Below, piece by piece: positions 35,148 through 43,946 of a stretch of DNA of 64,000 nt. The notes below the pieces were generated by a model. The model was not told the origin of the DNA and searched no databases. It saw nothing but the letters and a program-made list of their open reading frames with translations. Source of the DNA: Solibacillus daqui (GTDB lineage: Bacteria; Bacillota; Bacilli; Bacillales_A; Planococcaceae); contig NZ_CP114887.1 of assembly GCF_028747805.1 (NCBI RefSeq), positions 1,233,501 to 1,297,500 of the forward strand, in the 5' to 3' direction. Made by a program: the position numbers and the translations under genes. Each line of letters opens with the position of its first letter. The stretch's first letter is position 1.

Positions 35148-36293
35148 ATGTCTGAGGAAATGAATTTAGGGTCAAACCAGCTGTTTCAAGAAGGAGATAT
35201 TGTAAAAGGTGTTGCTGAGCAAGTAGATGAGAAGTCAGTAACGGTTTCAATTGAAGGAGCACCTTTCGACGGAATTATACCGATTAGCGAACTTTCAAGC
35301 TTACACATTGAAAAAGCTTCTGATTTAATCTCAGTTGGCGAACAACTGGATTTAATGATTACAAAAGTTGAAGAAGGAAATTTTGTGTTATCGAAGCGAA
35401 AAGTCGACGCGATTCAAGCGTGGGATCAGCTGGAAGTGAAATTTCAATCTGGTGAAGTCTTCGATGCAGAAGTAAAAGATGTTGTAAAAGGCGGGCTTGT
35501 TGTAGATTTAGGCGTGCGCGGCTTCGTTCCAGCTTCACTTGTTGAAGATTATTTTGTTGAAAACTTTGATGATTACAAAGGAAAAACATTAAGCTTTAAG
35601 ATTACTGAATTAGATAAGGAAAAAGGTCGTTTAATTTTATCGCATCGTGTTGTAGTAGAACAACAAAAAGCTTCCAAAAAGCAGCAAGTGATTGATACTA
35701 TTAAAGAAGGCGACGTTTTAGAAGGGACAGTTCAACGTCTTGCAAACTTCGGTGCATTCATCGATTTAGGTGGTGTAGATGGATTAGTCCATATTTCACA
35801 AGTGGCACATGAGCATGTAGATAATGTTTCCTCTGTACTTTCTGAGGGGCAAGCGGTAAAAGTGAAGGTTCTTTCAGTTGATCCTGCAAACGAGCGTATT
35901 TCGCTGTCGATTAAAGATACGCTACCGGGACCATGGACAGAAATCGAAGATAAAGCTGCAAAAGGCTCGGTTATTTCAGGTACGGTAAAGCGCATAGTGA
36001 CATTTGGAGCATTCGTTGAAGTATTTCCGGGTGTTGAAGGACTTGTACACATTTCACAAATTGCGCATAAGCACATTAATACACCACATGAGGCATTAAA
36101 AGAAGGCCAAGTGGTAGAAGTAAAGGTACTTGAAGTAAACGAAGCAGAGAAACGCTTAGCATTAAGTATTAAAGCGCTACAAGAAGCACCAGAAAGTGAA
36201 GAAGACTTCGATTACGAGTTACCGGAAGAAAACACTGGCTTCTCATTTAGTGATGTTATTGGCGACCAATTAAAAGGCTTTAATAAAAAATAA
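35148..36293 (+). CDS. ypfD: S1-domain RNA-binding protein (ribosomal protein S1 homologue)
   Basis: 381 residues with four S1/OB-fold repeats, starting near 16, 103, 190 and 275 (GDIVKGVAEQ, GEVFDAEVKDVVKGG, GDVLEGTVQRLANFG and GSVISGTVKRIVTFG). The last two carry GLVHISQ(V/I)AH. Bacillota S1 homologues have four repeats instead of six and are not always essential. Strong ribosome site AAGGAGGG. The acidic C-terminal tail ends GDQLKGFNKK. Confidence 0.93.
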   Translation: MSEEMNLGSNQLFQEGDIVKGVAEQVDEKSVTVSIEGAPFDGIIPISELSSLHIEKASDLISVGEQLDLMITKVEEGNFVLSKRKVDAIQAWDQLEVKFQSGEVFDAEVKDVVKGGLVVDLGVRGFVPASLVEDYFVENFDDYKGKTLSFKITELDKEKGRLILSHRVVVEQQKASKKQQVIDTIKEGDVLEGTVQRLANFGAFIDLGGVDGLVHISQVAHEHVDNVSSVLSEGQAVKVKVLSVDPANERISLSIKDTLPGPWTEIEDKAAKGSVISGTVKRIVTFGAFVEVFPGVEGLVHISQIAHKHINTPHEALKEGQVVEVKVLEVNEAEKRLALSIKALQEAPESEEDFDYELPEENTGFSFSDVIGDQLKGFNKK

Positions 36294-36318
36294 AAGAATA
36301 TAATAATGAAATAATCAC

Positions 36319-36356
36319 ACAACCTTTCTCGCATTAGAGGGAGGTTGTATTTTTTT
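36319..36356 (+). terminator. Terminator after ypfD
   Basis: ACAACCT..CTC pairs with GAG..AGGTTGT with two mismatches and is followed by ATTTTTTT. Confidence 0.8.
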
Positions 36357-36540
36357 ATGGATGAGAAACTAGACTACAATTCAGTTATGCGGTACACCAC
36401 AAATTGCTACGTGAAACATTACGCGGACAAGTGCCCGTTTGTTTCAAAACCAAATGCATTTCGAATAGTGTGAAAAAATGATATAATGGATAAATTCGTG
36501 TATAATACAAGAAGATAGAGTTTGGAAGGATGAAGTACAG

Positions 36541-37851
36541 ATGACAAAACCAGTAATCGCCATCGTAGGACGTCCGAACGTAGGGAAGTCGACAATTTTT
36601 AACCGAATCGTCGGCGAGCGTGTATCCATCGTGGAAGATATTCCAGGAGTAACACGTGACCGTATTTATAGTTCGGCTGATTGGCTAGCACATGAATTCA
36701 ACATTATTGATACAGGCGGGATTGAAATTGGGGACGAGCCATTTTTAGAGCAAATTCGTCAACAAGCAGAGATCGCCATTGAAGAAGCAGACGTGATTAT
36801 TTTCATGACAAATGGTCGTGAAGGTGTTACTGCAGCAGATGAGCAAGTAGCAAAAATTTTATATAAAACTAAAAAACCTGTTGTCTTAGGGGTCAATAAA
36901 ATCGATAACCCAGATATGCGTCATATGATTTATGATTTCTATTCATTAGGTTTCGGTGAGCCTTGGCCAATTTCAGGTTCACATGGCTTAGGTTTAGGGG
37001 ATTTATTAGATGAATGTGCAAAACACTTCCCACAACCAGATGAAGAGCAATATGATGAAGATACGATTAAATTCTCATTAATCGGTCGACCAAATGTTGG
37101 TAAATCTTCGTTAGTTAATGCCTTCTTAGGGCAGGATCGCGTAATCGTAAGTGATATTCAAGGAACAACGCGTGATGCAATCGACTCACCGTATTCTTTT
37201 GAAGATCAAGATTATGTAATTATTGACACGGCAGGGATGCGTAAAAAAGGGAAAGTGTATGAATCTACTGAAAAATATTCGGTATTACGTGCATTACGTG
37301 CAATCGAACGTTCAGACGTTGTATTAGTTGTTCTGAATGCCGATGAAGGAATTCAAGAACAGGACAAAAAAATTGCTGGTTACGCGCATGAAGCGGGTAA
37401 AGCGGTCATTATCGTAGTGAACAAATGGGATGCTATCGAAAAAGATGAAAAAACGATGAACTTCTATACAGAACAAATTCGTGAGCATTTCTTATTCTTA
37501 GATTATGCACCAATCGTATTCGTATCAGCGAAAACAAAACAGCGTGTCCGTAATATCCTACCAATCATCAAACGTGTAAGTGAAAATCATGCAATGCGTA
37601 TTCAATCATCGATATTAAATGAAGTTATTGAAGACTCTGTTGCACGTAATCCTGCGCCAACAGACAAAGGTCGTCGCTTACGTATTTACTATGCAACACA
37701 AGTGGCGATTAAACCACCAACATTTGTTGTATTCGTAAATGAACCAGAAATGATGCACTTCTCATATGAGCGCTTCTTAGAAAACCGAATCCGTGAAACA
37801 TTCGATTTCGAAGGAACACCAATTCGGTTAATTTCACGTGCTCGTGATTAA
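36541..37851 (+). CDS. der: Ribosome-assembly GTPase Der
   Basis: 436 residues with two consecutive GTPase domains and a C-terminal KH-like domain. G1 motifs are GRPNVGKST (about 9-17) and GRPNVGKSS (about 181-189); G3 are DTGG and DTAGM; G4 are NKID and NKWD. Der/EngA helps assemble the 50S subunit. Two TATAAT boxes (36482-36487 and 36501-36506) lie upstream, either of which could be the -10. The ribosome site GGAAGG is close. Confidence 0.97.
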   Translation: MTKPVIAIVGRPNVGKSTIFNRIVGERVSIVEDIPGVTRDRIYSSADWLAHEFNIIDTGGIEIGDEPFLEQIRQQAEIAIEEADVIIFMTNGREGVTAADEQVAKILYKTKKPVVLGVNKIDNPDMRHMIYDFYSLGFGEPWPISGSHGLGLGDLLDECAKHFPQPDEEQYDEDTIKFSLIGRPNVGKSSLVNAFLGQDRVIVSDIQGTTRDAIDSPYSFEDQDYVIIDTAGMRKKGKVYESTEKYSVLRALRAIERSDVVLVVLNADEGIQEQDKKIAGYAHEAGKAVIIVVNKWDAIEKDEKTMNFYTEQIREHFLFLDYAPIVFVSAKTKQRVRNILPIIKRVSENHAMRIQSSILNEVIEDSVARNPAPTDKGRRLRIYYATQVAIKPPTFVVFVNEPEMMHFSYERFLENRIRETFDFEGTPIRLISRARD

Positions 37852-37915
37852 TAAATGTGGCCTTCCAAAAAGTGTTTACCTTTCGGAAAGTACCAATTAC
37901 ATGTATTAATAATCC

Positions 37916-38019
37916 GTTGGAGACGGTGCTTCTAGGGTGGTCAGAAAAATTGATCGAATGCTAGAAGCGTCACATCGTGTGACAACGCATTCGTGACCAG
38001 TATCGTGCTGGCCTCCAAC
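37916..38019 (+). repeat. Family I three-hairpin element, copy B
   Basis: Core: stem 1 CGAATGC/GCATTCG (37955-37961, 37987-37993), linker TAGAAGC, stem 2 GTCAC-ATCGT-GTGAC (37969-37983), AAC, TGA, stem 3 CCAGT-ATCGT-GCTGG (37997-38011). An outer stem GTTGGAG/CTCCAAC (37916-37922, 38013-38019) encloses it. The linker TAGAAGC is also perfectly complementary to GCTTCTA at 37928-37934, offering an alternative pairing. It lies between der and gpsA. Confidence 0.75.
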
Positions 38020-38027
38020 CTAGGAGC

Positions 38028-38069
38028 AAAGGGAATGTCCCGGAATTACTTCTCGGGCATTCCCTTTTC
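38028..38069 (+). terminator. Terminator after element B
   Basis: AAAGGGAATG.CCCG pairs with CGGGCATTCCCTTT with a bulged T, followed by TCTTTC. It would end transcripts from der. Confidence 0.8.
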
Positions 38070-38136
38070 TTTCATAATGAAATTTGACTTAAAGATATCT
38101 GACAATAAAACTTTGAGTGAAATTGGGGGTTTTAAA

Positions 38137-39150
38137 ATGGAAAATGTAGTAGTTTTAGGGGCAGGCTCTTGGGGAACTGCACTGGCAATTGTATTAGCTG
38201 AAAATGGCCATAATACGTTAATTTGGTCGCATCGTGAAGATCAGGCAAATGAAATTAATACGATGCATACAAACAAAAAATATTTGCCAAATACCGTATT
38301 GCCGGAATCATTAAGTGCAACAAGTGATTTACAGGTAGCGGCTCAACATGGCTCGACAATTGTTATGGCAGTTCCTACTAAGGGGATTCGTGAAGTTTGT
38401 GGTAATATTTCGCAATATTTGGAACAGCAAGCGCTATTTGTACATGTATCTAAAGGAATCGAACCAGATTCATTAATGCGCATTTCAGAATTAATGGAAG
38501 AAAGCTTAGCGGCACATGCGGTGAGTGATATCGTTGTTTTATCAGGACCATCACATGCAGAAGAGGTTGTATTACAGCATCCGACGACTGTAACAGCGGC
38601 ATGCAAAAACTTAGCGGCTGCTGAAAAAGTGCAAGACTTATTTATGAACCAATATTTCCGAGTATACACAAACGATGATGTTGTAGGGGTAGAAATAGGG
38701 GGCGCATTGAAAAACGTAATTGCGTTAGCTGCAGGGATGACAGATGGCTTGGACTTTGGTGACAACGCGAAAGCCGCATTAATTACACGTGGATTAGCGG
38801 AAATTACACGTCTTGGTGTCAAAATGGGTGGTAATCCGTTTACGTTTGCTGGACTTACAGGTATGGGAGACTTAATCGTTACTTGTACAAGTGTGCACTC
38901 ACGTAACTGGCGTGCAGGAAATATGTTAGGTAAAGGTATGAAGCTTGACCAAGTACTCGAAGAAATGGGTATGGTAGTTGAAGGTGTGCGTACTACTAAA
39001 GCAGCGCATCAATTAGCGATGAAATACGAGGTATCCATGCCGATTACCTCTGCACTTTATGATGTTTTATTTAAAGACATGGAACCAAAAGCATTAGTCG
39101 ATTCATTAATGATTCGTACGAAAAAAAGAGAAATAGACGAAATGAGCTAA
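38137..39150 (+). CDS. gpsA: Glycerol-3-phosphate dehydrogenase [NAD(P)+] GpsA
   Basis: 337 residues from the ATG at 38137; a longer frame opens at 37993 but runs back through a terminator and repeat and would add 48 atypical residues. NAD(P)-binding GAGSWGTALA (7-16), catalytic Lys in GGALKNVIALAAG and the substrate-binding region FAGLTGMGDLIVTCTS. It makes sn-glycerol-3-phosphate for phospholipids. Upstream GGGGGT is the ribosome site. Confidence 0.95.
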   Translation: MENVVVLGAGSWGTALAIVLAENGHNTLIWSHREDQANEINTMHTNKKYLPNTVLPESLSATSDLQVAAQHGSTIVMAVPTKGIREVCGNISQYLEQQALFVHVSKGIEPDSLMRISELMEESLAAHAVSDIVVLSGPSHAEEVVLQHPTTVTAACKNLAAAEKVQDLFMNQYFRVYTNDDVVGVEIGGALKNVIALAAGMTDGLDFGDNAKAALITRGLAEITRLGVKMGGNPFTFAGLTGMGDLIVTCTSVHSRNWRAGNMLGKGMKLDQVLEEMGMVVEGVRTTKAAHQLAMKYEVSMPITSALYDVLFKDMEPKALVDSLMIRTKKREIDEMS

Positions 39151-39200
39151 TTCATAATAGCTTGCAATGAACGTGAAAAATTTAATAATTTGTCACAAAT

Positions 39201-39235
39201 CGGGAGGTAACATTAGGTGCTTCCTGTATTTTTTT
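39201..39235 (+). terminator. Probable terminator after gpsA
   Basis: CGGGAG and TTCCTG form an imperfect stem (39201-39206 and 39221-39226) and a run of T follows. Confidence 0.5.
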
Positions 39236-39266
39236 GCCTAAAAAGGCTATAATTATTTGCGGGATA

Positions 39267-39353
39267 GAGTGAAACTTTGTTCGGTGGGGGTTTTCCTCAT
39301 CACAACGAGCATTAGCCTTCACCAATCGGGCTTTTAGGGACAGAGAAACACTC
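39267..39353. other. Possible structured RNA or repeat upstream of yphE
   Basis: GAGTG and CACTC close an 87-base segment. Inside, GGTGGGG pairs with CCTCATC (two G-T) around GTTTT, and AGCC pairs with GGCT further on. It lies after the gpsA terminator and 70 bases before yphE. Only one copy is in the window, so no covariation can be read. Function unknown. Confidence 0.35.
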
Positions 39354-39422
39354 GCTAATTGTCTTGTTTTGAAGTGGACCTTAGTGAGGGATATACGTGA
39401 AATTAACAGGAAGGCGGTTTTA

Positions 39423-39689
39423 ATGTTGCAACATCTTATGCAAATGAGCCCATCGGTATATGTATTAGCATCAGCACGTGGTCCGTTAGCAAGTATGCAC
39501 GCACTTGATGTCATGTGGGTCTCGTTTTACTCAATCGGCTTATTGCTTGTTTCGTTATTAATAATTTCGGCCGTTCGTAAATGGGTACATAATGCTTTAT
39601 TATCTTTTCTTTTGAAATTAGTCGCGTATGTTATGTTTTTTATCGGAACATTATTAATGGTGCTTGTCATATTAACATGGCCAAACTAA
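39423..39689 (+). CDS. yphE: DUF2768 small membrane protein (YphE-like)
   Basis: 88 residues from the ATG at 39423, chosen for AGGAAGG eight bases upstream. Two transmembrane helices (about 35-53 and 63-85), with HALDVMWVSFYSIGLLLVS matching the DUF2768 family found between gpsA and spoIVA in spore formers. Homologues in B. subtilis are shorter (67 residues), so translation from the internal Met before HALDV is also possible. Function unknown. Confidence 0.8.
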   Translation: MLQHLMQMSPSVYVLASARGPLASMHALDVMWVSFYSIGLLLVSLLIISAVRKWVHNALLSFLLKLVAYVMFFIGTLLMVLVILTWPN

Positions 39690-39705
39690 TGAAAGAGGGA
39701 TACAT

Positions 39706-40425
39706 ATGAAAAAGTTATCGAAATGTTTTGTTGTTTTATCATTTGTTGTAGTATTGCTAGCAGGTTGTGGCTCACCGGCAAATTTTGATCAGTCGAGTTT
39801 GCGTCCTGATATTGATATGCTTGCGGGTGTACAACGTGCAGTTGAAGAATATCAAAAGGATACGGGCGTGTTACCGATAAAAACGCGAGATGAAGATACA
39901 GATACTTTCATTAAATACTTAATTGATTTTGATAAGCTCGTGCCCAAATATATTGGTTCTCCTCCAGCGAATTCCTATGAAAAAGGCGGTATTTTTCAAT
40001 ATATGATTTGGGATGCGGAGAATAATCCGACCGTCAAATTAGTGGATTTACGTACACCAGAGCGCATGCGTGAGATTAATATTCGTTTCCATGCGGCCGA
40101 GTATCCGCAGTTTAAAGATAAGGTTCAAGAACATGTATACACGATCAATTATGAGAACATTGGTTTTGAAGACGAGAAAACGGTAAATAGCCCCTATTCA
40201 AACAACCAATTGCCATTTATCGTAACAGCTGAAGGGGATATTTATGTCGATTATTCCATCGATTTATATAATTATATGAAAGATAATAATCTAACTGCGA
40301 AGCCAGGTGATGACATTCGTGAGCTATTGGTAGATAATTTCCCAGTAGTGCCGGCATACTCATTACCGTATACAGTGGATGAAAATAATGAGCCGATTAT
40401 TGTCTATGATCCTCTCAAAAAATAA
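39706..40425 (+). CDS. yphF: YphF-family lipoprotein
   Basis: 239 residues with lipoprotein signal peptide and lipobox LLAGC, acylated Cys21. The mature part has no known catalytic motif and contains IDMLAGVQRAVEEYQKDTGVLPIK, reminiscent of type IV pilin-like N-terminal helices. Position between yphE and spoIVA matches B. subtilis yphF, whose role is unknown. Ribosome site AGAGGG. Confidence 0.85.
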   Translation: MKKLSKCFVVLSFVVVLLAGCGSPANFDQSSLRPDIDMLAGVQRAVEEYQKDTGVLPIKTRDEDTDTFIKYLIDFDKLVPKYIGSPPANSYEKGGIFQYMIWDAENNPTVKLVDLRTPERMREINIRFHAAEYPQFKDKVQEHVYTINYENIGFEDEKTVNSPYSNNQLPFIVTAEGDIYVDYSIDLYNYMKDNNLTAKPGDDIRELLVDNFPVVPAYSLPYTVDENNEPIIVYDPLKK

Positions 40426-40430
40426 ATTGT

Positions 40431-40461
40431 AAAATCTCGCACTGTACGTGCGGGATTTTTT
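40431..40461 (+). terminator. Terminator after yphF
   Basis: AAAATCTCGCAC pairs with GTGCGGGATTTT (one G-T) around TGTAC, then T-run. Confidence 0.9.
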
Positions 40462-40489
40462 CATAGTATGGACGTTCAATTCATATGGT
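40461..40489 (+). promoter_or_regulatory. Candidate sigma-E promoter of spoIVA
   Basis: TCATAGT (40461-40467) and CATATGGT (40482-40489) are separated by 14 bases, close to the mother-cell sigma-E pattern (KMATATT, CATACANT). spoIVA is a classic sigma-E gene in B. subtilis. Confidence 0.5.
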
Positions 40490-40541
40490 GTTAGTGAGCA
40501 TTTTTGCAGTTTTTGATTTCGCTTAAAGAGGAGGCAGTGCA

Positions 40542-42020
40542 ATTAGCGATCAAATTTTCCAACAGTTGGCACAACGGACAAACGGTGATTTGTATATTGG
40601 GGTAGTGGGACCTGTTCGAGTAGGGAAGTCGACATTTGTGAAAAAGGTAATGGAGAATGTTATATTACCGAATATTGATAATGCAGAAGACCGGATGCGC
40701 GCAATGGATGAATTACCTCAAAGTTCGCCGGGGCCGGTTATTATGACGTCTGAGCCGAAATTTGTTCCTGCACAGGGAACAACGGTTACATTTGGACAAA
40801 GTGCAATTCCAATGCGTGTGCGACTTGTAGATTGTGTAGGGTATGTTATTGACGGTGCGAAAGGTTATGAAGATGAGTCAGGTCCAAAATATGTCCAAAC
40901 ACCATGGCATAATGAAGCAATCGCGTTTCAAGAAGCGGCCAAAATTGGTACGGATAAAGTAATTAGAGATCATGCAAATATCGGTATTGTAATTACTGCG
41001 GACGGTACAGTAAATGGCATGAGTCGTGCGGCTGCTCAAAAAGCCGAAGAAGAAATTATCGGGCAGCTAACGGATATTGGCAAGCCGTTTGTCATTGTTT
41101 TAAACAGTAACACGCCAAATAGTATGGAAGCACAAACAATCCGCAAGCAATTAGCGGAGACGTATGAAGTACCGGTTATTGCGACATCTATTACAAATAT
41201 GCAATTAGAGGATATTATGCATGTCCTTGAAGAAGCGCTATTTGAATTTCCAGTTAAAGAAATACAAGTAGAAAAGCCAGATTGGTTAGATGTACTTGAT
41301 AACGATCACGAAATTAATGAAACACTTTCATTTGCAAGTGCTCAGCTGCAAGATGATTTTATGAAAATTCGTGATGTTGAAGAAGCAAGTGCGATTTTAC
41401 AACAAATTGATTTTGTCGAAAGCTGTTCAGTGGAGGCAATTGATCCTGGGTTAGGTGTTGCGACTTTACGTGTAACGCTCTACAATGACATTTATAAGGA
41501 CGTATGTAAACAATGGCTTGAAAAACCAGTAGATTCAAAAAAGGATTGGCTGTTATTTATTAAAGAAGCTTCAGAAGCTAAAAGTGCGCAGCAGCGTTTC
41601 CGCAATGCGATTGAAGAAGCTAAGGGTAGTGGCTACGGTGTGACATTACCAATGATGGATGAATTTGATCCGAGTGAGCCAGAACTGATTTCTCAAAATA
41701 ATTTTTATGGCGTGCGCATGAAAGCCGTTGCGCCGTCTTACCACATTATTCGAATCGACATGGAAGCTGAGTTTGCACCATTAATTGGTTCGGAATTTCA
41801 TAGCCAGCATTTGCTGAAGGATTTACAGCATGCGTATTCATATGACCGAAATGCGCTTTGGCAAACGCAATTATTTGGAACGCCATTACATGAGGTGCTG
41901 ACAGAAAGTATTCGCTATAAGATGAAAGGCGTACCAGAACATGCTAAAAATCGTATGCGTTTAATGCTTGAACGAATGATTAATGAAGGTGAACGCGGCT
42001 TGATTACGTTTATCATCTAA
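40542..42020 (+). CDS. spoIVA: Spore coat morphogenetic ATPase SpoIVA, probable ATT start
   Basis: About 493 residues. SpoIVA is a P-loop ATPase that polymerises on the forespore and anchors the coat. Walker A is GPVRVGKST (23-31); the middle and C-terminal domains follow. The first in-frame standard start is TTG at 40566, with no ribosome site. The frame continues upstream as xSDQIFQQLAQRTNGD, which aligns with the known SpoIVA N-terminus (DIFKDIAERTGGD in B. subtilis). AAAGAGGAGG (40525-40534) lies seven bases before ATT at 40542. No ATG, GTG or TTG is in frame between them, so ATT is the likely start. Confidence 0.9.
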   Translation: MSDQIFQQLAQRTNGDLYIGVVGPVRVGKSTFVKKVMENVILPNIDNAEDRMRAMDELPQSSPGPVIMTSEPKFVPAQGTTVTFGQSAIPMRVRLVDCVGYVIDGAKGYEDESGPKYVQTPWHNEAIAFQEAAKIGTDKVIRDHANIGIVITADGTVNGMSRAAAQKAEEEIIGQLTDIGKPFVIVLNSNTPNSMEAQTIRKQLAETYEVPVIATSITNMQLEDIMHVLEEALFEFPVKEIQVEKPDWLDVLDNDHEINETLSFASAQLQDDFMKIRDVEEASAILQQIDFVESCSVEAIDPGLGVATLRVTLYNDIYKDVCKQWLEKPVDSKKDWLLFIKEASEAKSAQQRFRNAIEEAKGSGYGVTLPMMDEFDPSEPELISQNNFYGVRMKAVAPSYHIIRIDMEAEFAPLIGSEFHSQHLLKDLQHAYSYDRNALWQTQLFGTPLHEVLTESIRYKMKGVPEHAKNRMRLMLERMINEGERGLITFII

Positions 42021-42047
42021 CGTGTTTTAGCAAAAAATCTAGTTATT

Positions 42048-42193
42048 CCCTCTGGCGGTTGTTACAGATTTTAGTAGGAGCTTTATTGTGGTGGTCAGCC
42101 TAAAAACATCACATTCTGTGATAAAGGCTGACTGATTCACGTACTGTGACCCTACGCTTAAAAATCTGAACGCAATTACGCCGAGGCGCAATG
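42048..42193 (+). repeat. Family I element, copy C
   Basis: Fills the first half of the 376-base gap between spoIVA and hbs. Outer stem CAGATTTT/AAAATCTG (42065-42072, 42161-42168). Core: stem 1 GTCAGCC/GGCTGAC (42094-42100, 42126-42132), linker TAAAAAC, stem 2 ATCAC-ATTCT-GTGAT (42108-42122), AAA, TGA, stem 3 TCAC-GTACT-GTGA (42137-42149). It ends with CAATTACGCC-GA-GGCGCAATG (42173-42193). The left end is truncated at TCTGGCGG. Confidence 0.8.
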
Positions 42194-42231
42194 AATAAAA
42201 ATAGGGTATAAAGAGAATAGTAATACCTGTG

Positions 42232-42264
42232 CAGGATAGCTCACTTTCTAGGTGATTTGTCCTG
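42232..42264 (+). other. Hairpin with symmetric internal loop upstream of hbs
   Basis: CAGGA-tagc-TCAC-loop-GTGA-tttg-TCCTG: two perfect stems separated by a 4 x 4 internal loop. AT-rich sequence and ATGTTTTTATG follow. It could be the spoIVA terminator or a leader structure. The rest of the gap to 42396 is AT-rich; a weak -35 (TTGCGT at 42323) was noted but no good -10. Confidence 0.45.
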
Positions 42265-42396
42265 TAATTTATGTTTTTATGTAAAAAAAGTTAATTTATC
42301 AGTAAAACATGAATGAATTCAGTTGCGTAGCGGTTTTCAGTGTGTTACTCTTTTTACAGGATTTGATTCATGACCCTTTGAGAGGAGGTGAATGGT

Positions 42397-42669
42397 GTGA
42401 ATAAAACAGAATTAGTAAACTCTGTTGCTGAAGCTGCAGGTCTTTCTAAAAAAGATGCTTCTAAAGCAGTTGAAGCTGTATTTGATACAATTCAAGATGC
42501 TCTTGCAAAGGGTGACAAAGTACAATTAATCGGTTTTGGTAACTTCGAAGTACGTGAACGTGCGGCTCGCAAAGGTCGTAACCCACAAACTGGTTTAGAA
42601 ATCGAAATCGCTGCTTCAAAAGTACCTGCTTTTAAGCCAGGTAAAGCACTTAAAGACGCTGTAAAATAA
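42397..42669 (+). CDS. hbs: DNA-binding protein HU
   Basis: 90-residue histone-like protein. It begins [20 protein letters not shown], has the DNA-binding arm [21 protein letters not shown] and ends KALKDAVK, as in Bacillus HBsu. It wraps and bends DNA as a dimer. GTG at 42397 is preferred to GTG at 42388, which overlaps the AGGAGG ribosome site. A strong terminator follows. Confidence 0.96.
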   Translation: MNKTELVNSVAEAAGLSKKDASKAVEAVFDTIQDALAKGDKVQLIGFGNFEVRERAARKGRNPQTGLEIEIAASKVPAFKPGKALKDAVK

Positions 42670-42689
42670 TTCAGCCTCTAGAGTTACAT

Positions 42690-42727
42690 AGAGTAGTCCT
42701 CAGTTTACTTGAGGACTACTCTTTTTT
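42690..42727 (+). terminator. Terminator after hbs
   Basis: A 13-base perfect stem AGAGTAGTCCTCA with its complement (42710-42722), then TTTTT. Confidence 0.95.
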
Positions 42728-42965
42728 CGTATGCAGCAGAAATAACCGACAATAAATATAGAATTGTAGTATTATTTTGAACGTAAAGCATTTTTCTACA
42801 TTAACTATGATAAAAATAGAAGAACTGTTTTGAACTTAAGCGCCATATGTGCTACGATTCAAGGGTATGTTTAAAGTTAATAAATAAATAAACATGGAAT
42901 AAAAATGTAAGTTTTCATATTCAATAATACATAAAACGTTTTGGTTTGTAGGAGGAACTTTTTTC

Positions 42966-43535
42966 ATGACAAATGTCGATTTAAAGAAGATTGAAGAAGC
43001 AGTAAAAATGATTTTAGAAGCAGTTGGTGAAGATGTTGATCGTGAAGGGTTACTAGATACGCCAAAACGTGTTTCAAAGATGTATGCAGAAATGTTTAGT
43101 GGTTTAAACGAAGACCCGCGAGAATTTTTTAGCACTGTATTCCATGAAGACCATGAAGAATTTGTCTTAGTAAAAGATATCGCATTCCATTCAATGTGCG
43201 AGCATCATTTAGTTCCGTTTTACGGAAAGGCACATGTGGCATATATTCCAAAAGACGGTAAAGTAGCGGGTTTAAGTAAGCTAGGTCGCTGTGTGGAGTC
43301 TGTTGCACGCCGCCCTCAATTACAAGAGCGTATCACTTCTACTGTAGCCGATACAATTATGGAAATGCTTGATCCAAAAGGTGTATATGTTGTTGTGGAA
43401 GCAGAGCATATGTGTATGACGATGCGTGGACTAAAAAAACCAGGTGCTAAAACAGTAACAGCTGTTGCACGTGGTTTGTATGAAACAGACGATGTAAAAC
43501 GTAATGAAGTCATTACGTTCATTCAAATGAATTAA
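42966..43535 (+). CDS. folE: GTP cyclohydrolase I
   Basis: 189 residues. First enzyme of tetrahydrofolate synthesis. Zinc and catalytic motifs [23 protein letters not shown] region [13 protein letters not shown] and [11 protein letters not shown] are all intact. In B. subtilis it is called mtrA and sits directly before mtrB. Ribosome site AGGAGG. The 296-base gap upstream holds the hbs terminator and AT-rich sequence, with no recognisable element. Confidence 0.97.
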   Translation: MTNVDLKKIEEAVKMILEAVGEDVDREGLLDTPKRVSKMYAEMFSGLNEDPREFFSTVFHEDHEEFVLVKDIAFHSMCEHHLVPFYGKAHVAYIPKDGKVAGLSKLGRCVESVARRPQLQERITSTVADTIMEMLDPKGVYVVVEAEHMCMTMRGLKKPGAKTVTAVARGLYETDDVKRNEVITFIQMN

Positions 43536-43677
43536 TTAAATTAATATATGGTATGATAAGAAAAACACGTTTCGCACAAAATAGTGCAAAATGATGTCTG
43601 ATCTTATGTGGAATCAATAAAAATTAATATTTTTTATCCACTAGAAAAAGAATTTGAGATGTGGGGAGAACGAAACA

Positions 43678-43893
43678 ATGGCACAACCAGATTATATTAT
43701 TATTGAAGCTGAAGAAGATGGCGTACATGTAATTGGTTTAACTCGTGGCACAGATACTAAGTTTCACCATTCTGAAAAATTAGACGCAGGTGAAGTGATG
43801 ATTGCGCAATTTACAGAGCATACGTCAGCGATGAAAATTCGCGGTAAAGCGAAAATTCATTCAGTACATGGTGTCGTACAAAGTAAAAAATAA
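43678..43893 (+). CDS. mtrB: trp RNA-binding attenuation protein TRAP
   Basis: 71 residues from the ATG at 43678 (GGGGAG upstream; a longer frame from 43654 was rejected). The TRAP core [21 protein letters not shown] and [23 protein letters not shown] contains the tryptophan-binding and RNA-contacting Lys/Arg residues. TRAP forms an 11-mer that binds (G/U)AG repeats in trp leaders when tryptophan is bound. No trp genes are in this window. An inverted repeat TCAAATAC/GTATTTGA (43894-43915) follows without a T-run. Confidence 0.96.
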   Translation: MAQPDYIIIEAEEDGVHVIGLTRGTDTKFHHSEKLDAGEVMIAQFTEHTSAMKIRGKAKIHSVHGVVQSKK

Positions 43894-43946
43894 TCAAATA
43901 CGATTTAGTATTTGAAGCTTGAAAACAGTGAAATGGAGTAATTTCT

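Noticed and set aside
36357..36473. A 38-codon ORF beginning at ATG 36357 between ypfD and der
   Set aside because: It overlaps the ypfD terminator, its GGGAGG is 12 bases away inside that hairpin, and no known small protein was recognised.
37993..38136. N-terminal extension of gpsA
   Set aside because: The extension crosses repeat copy B and a terminator and lacks a ribosome site; GpsA homologues start at the ATG at 38137.
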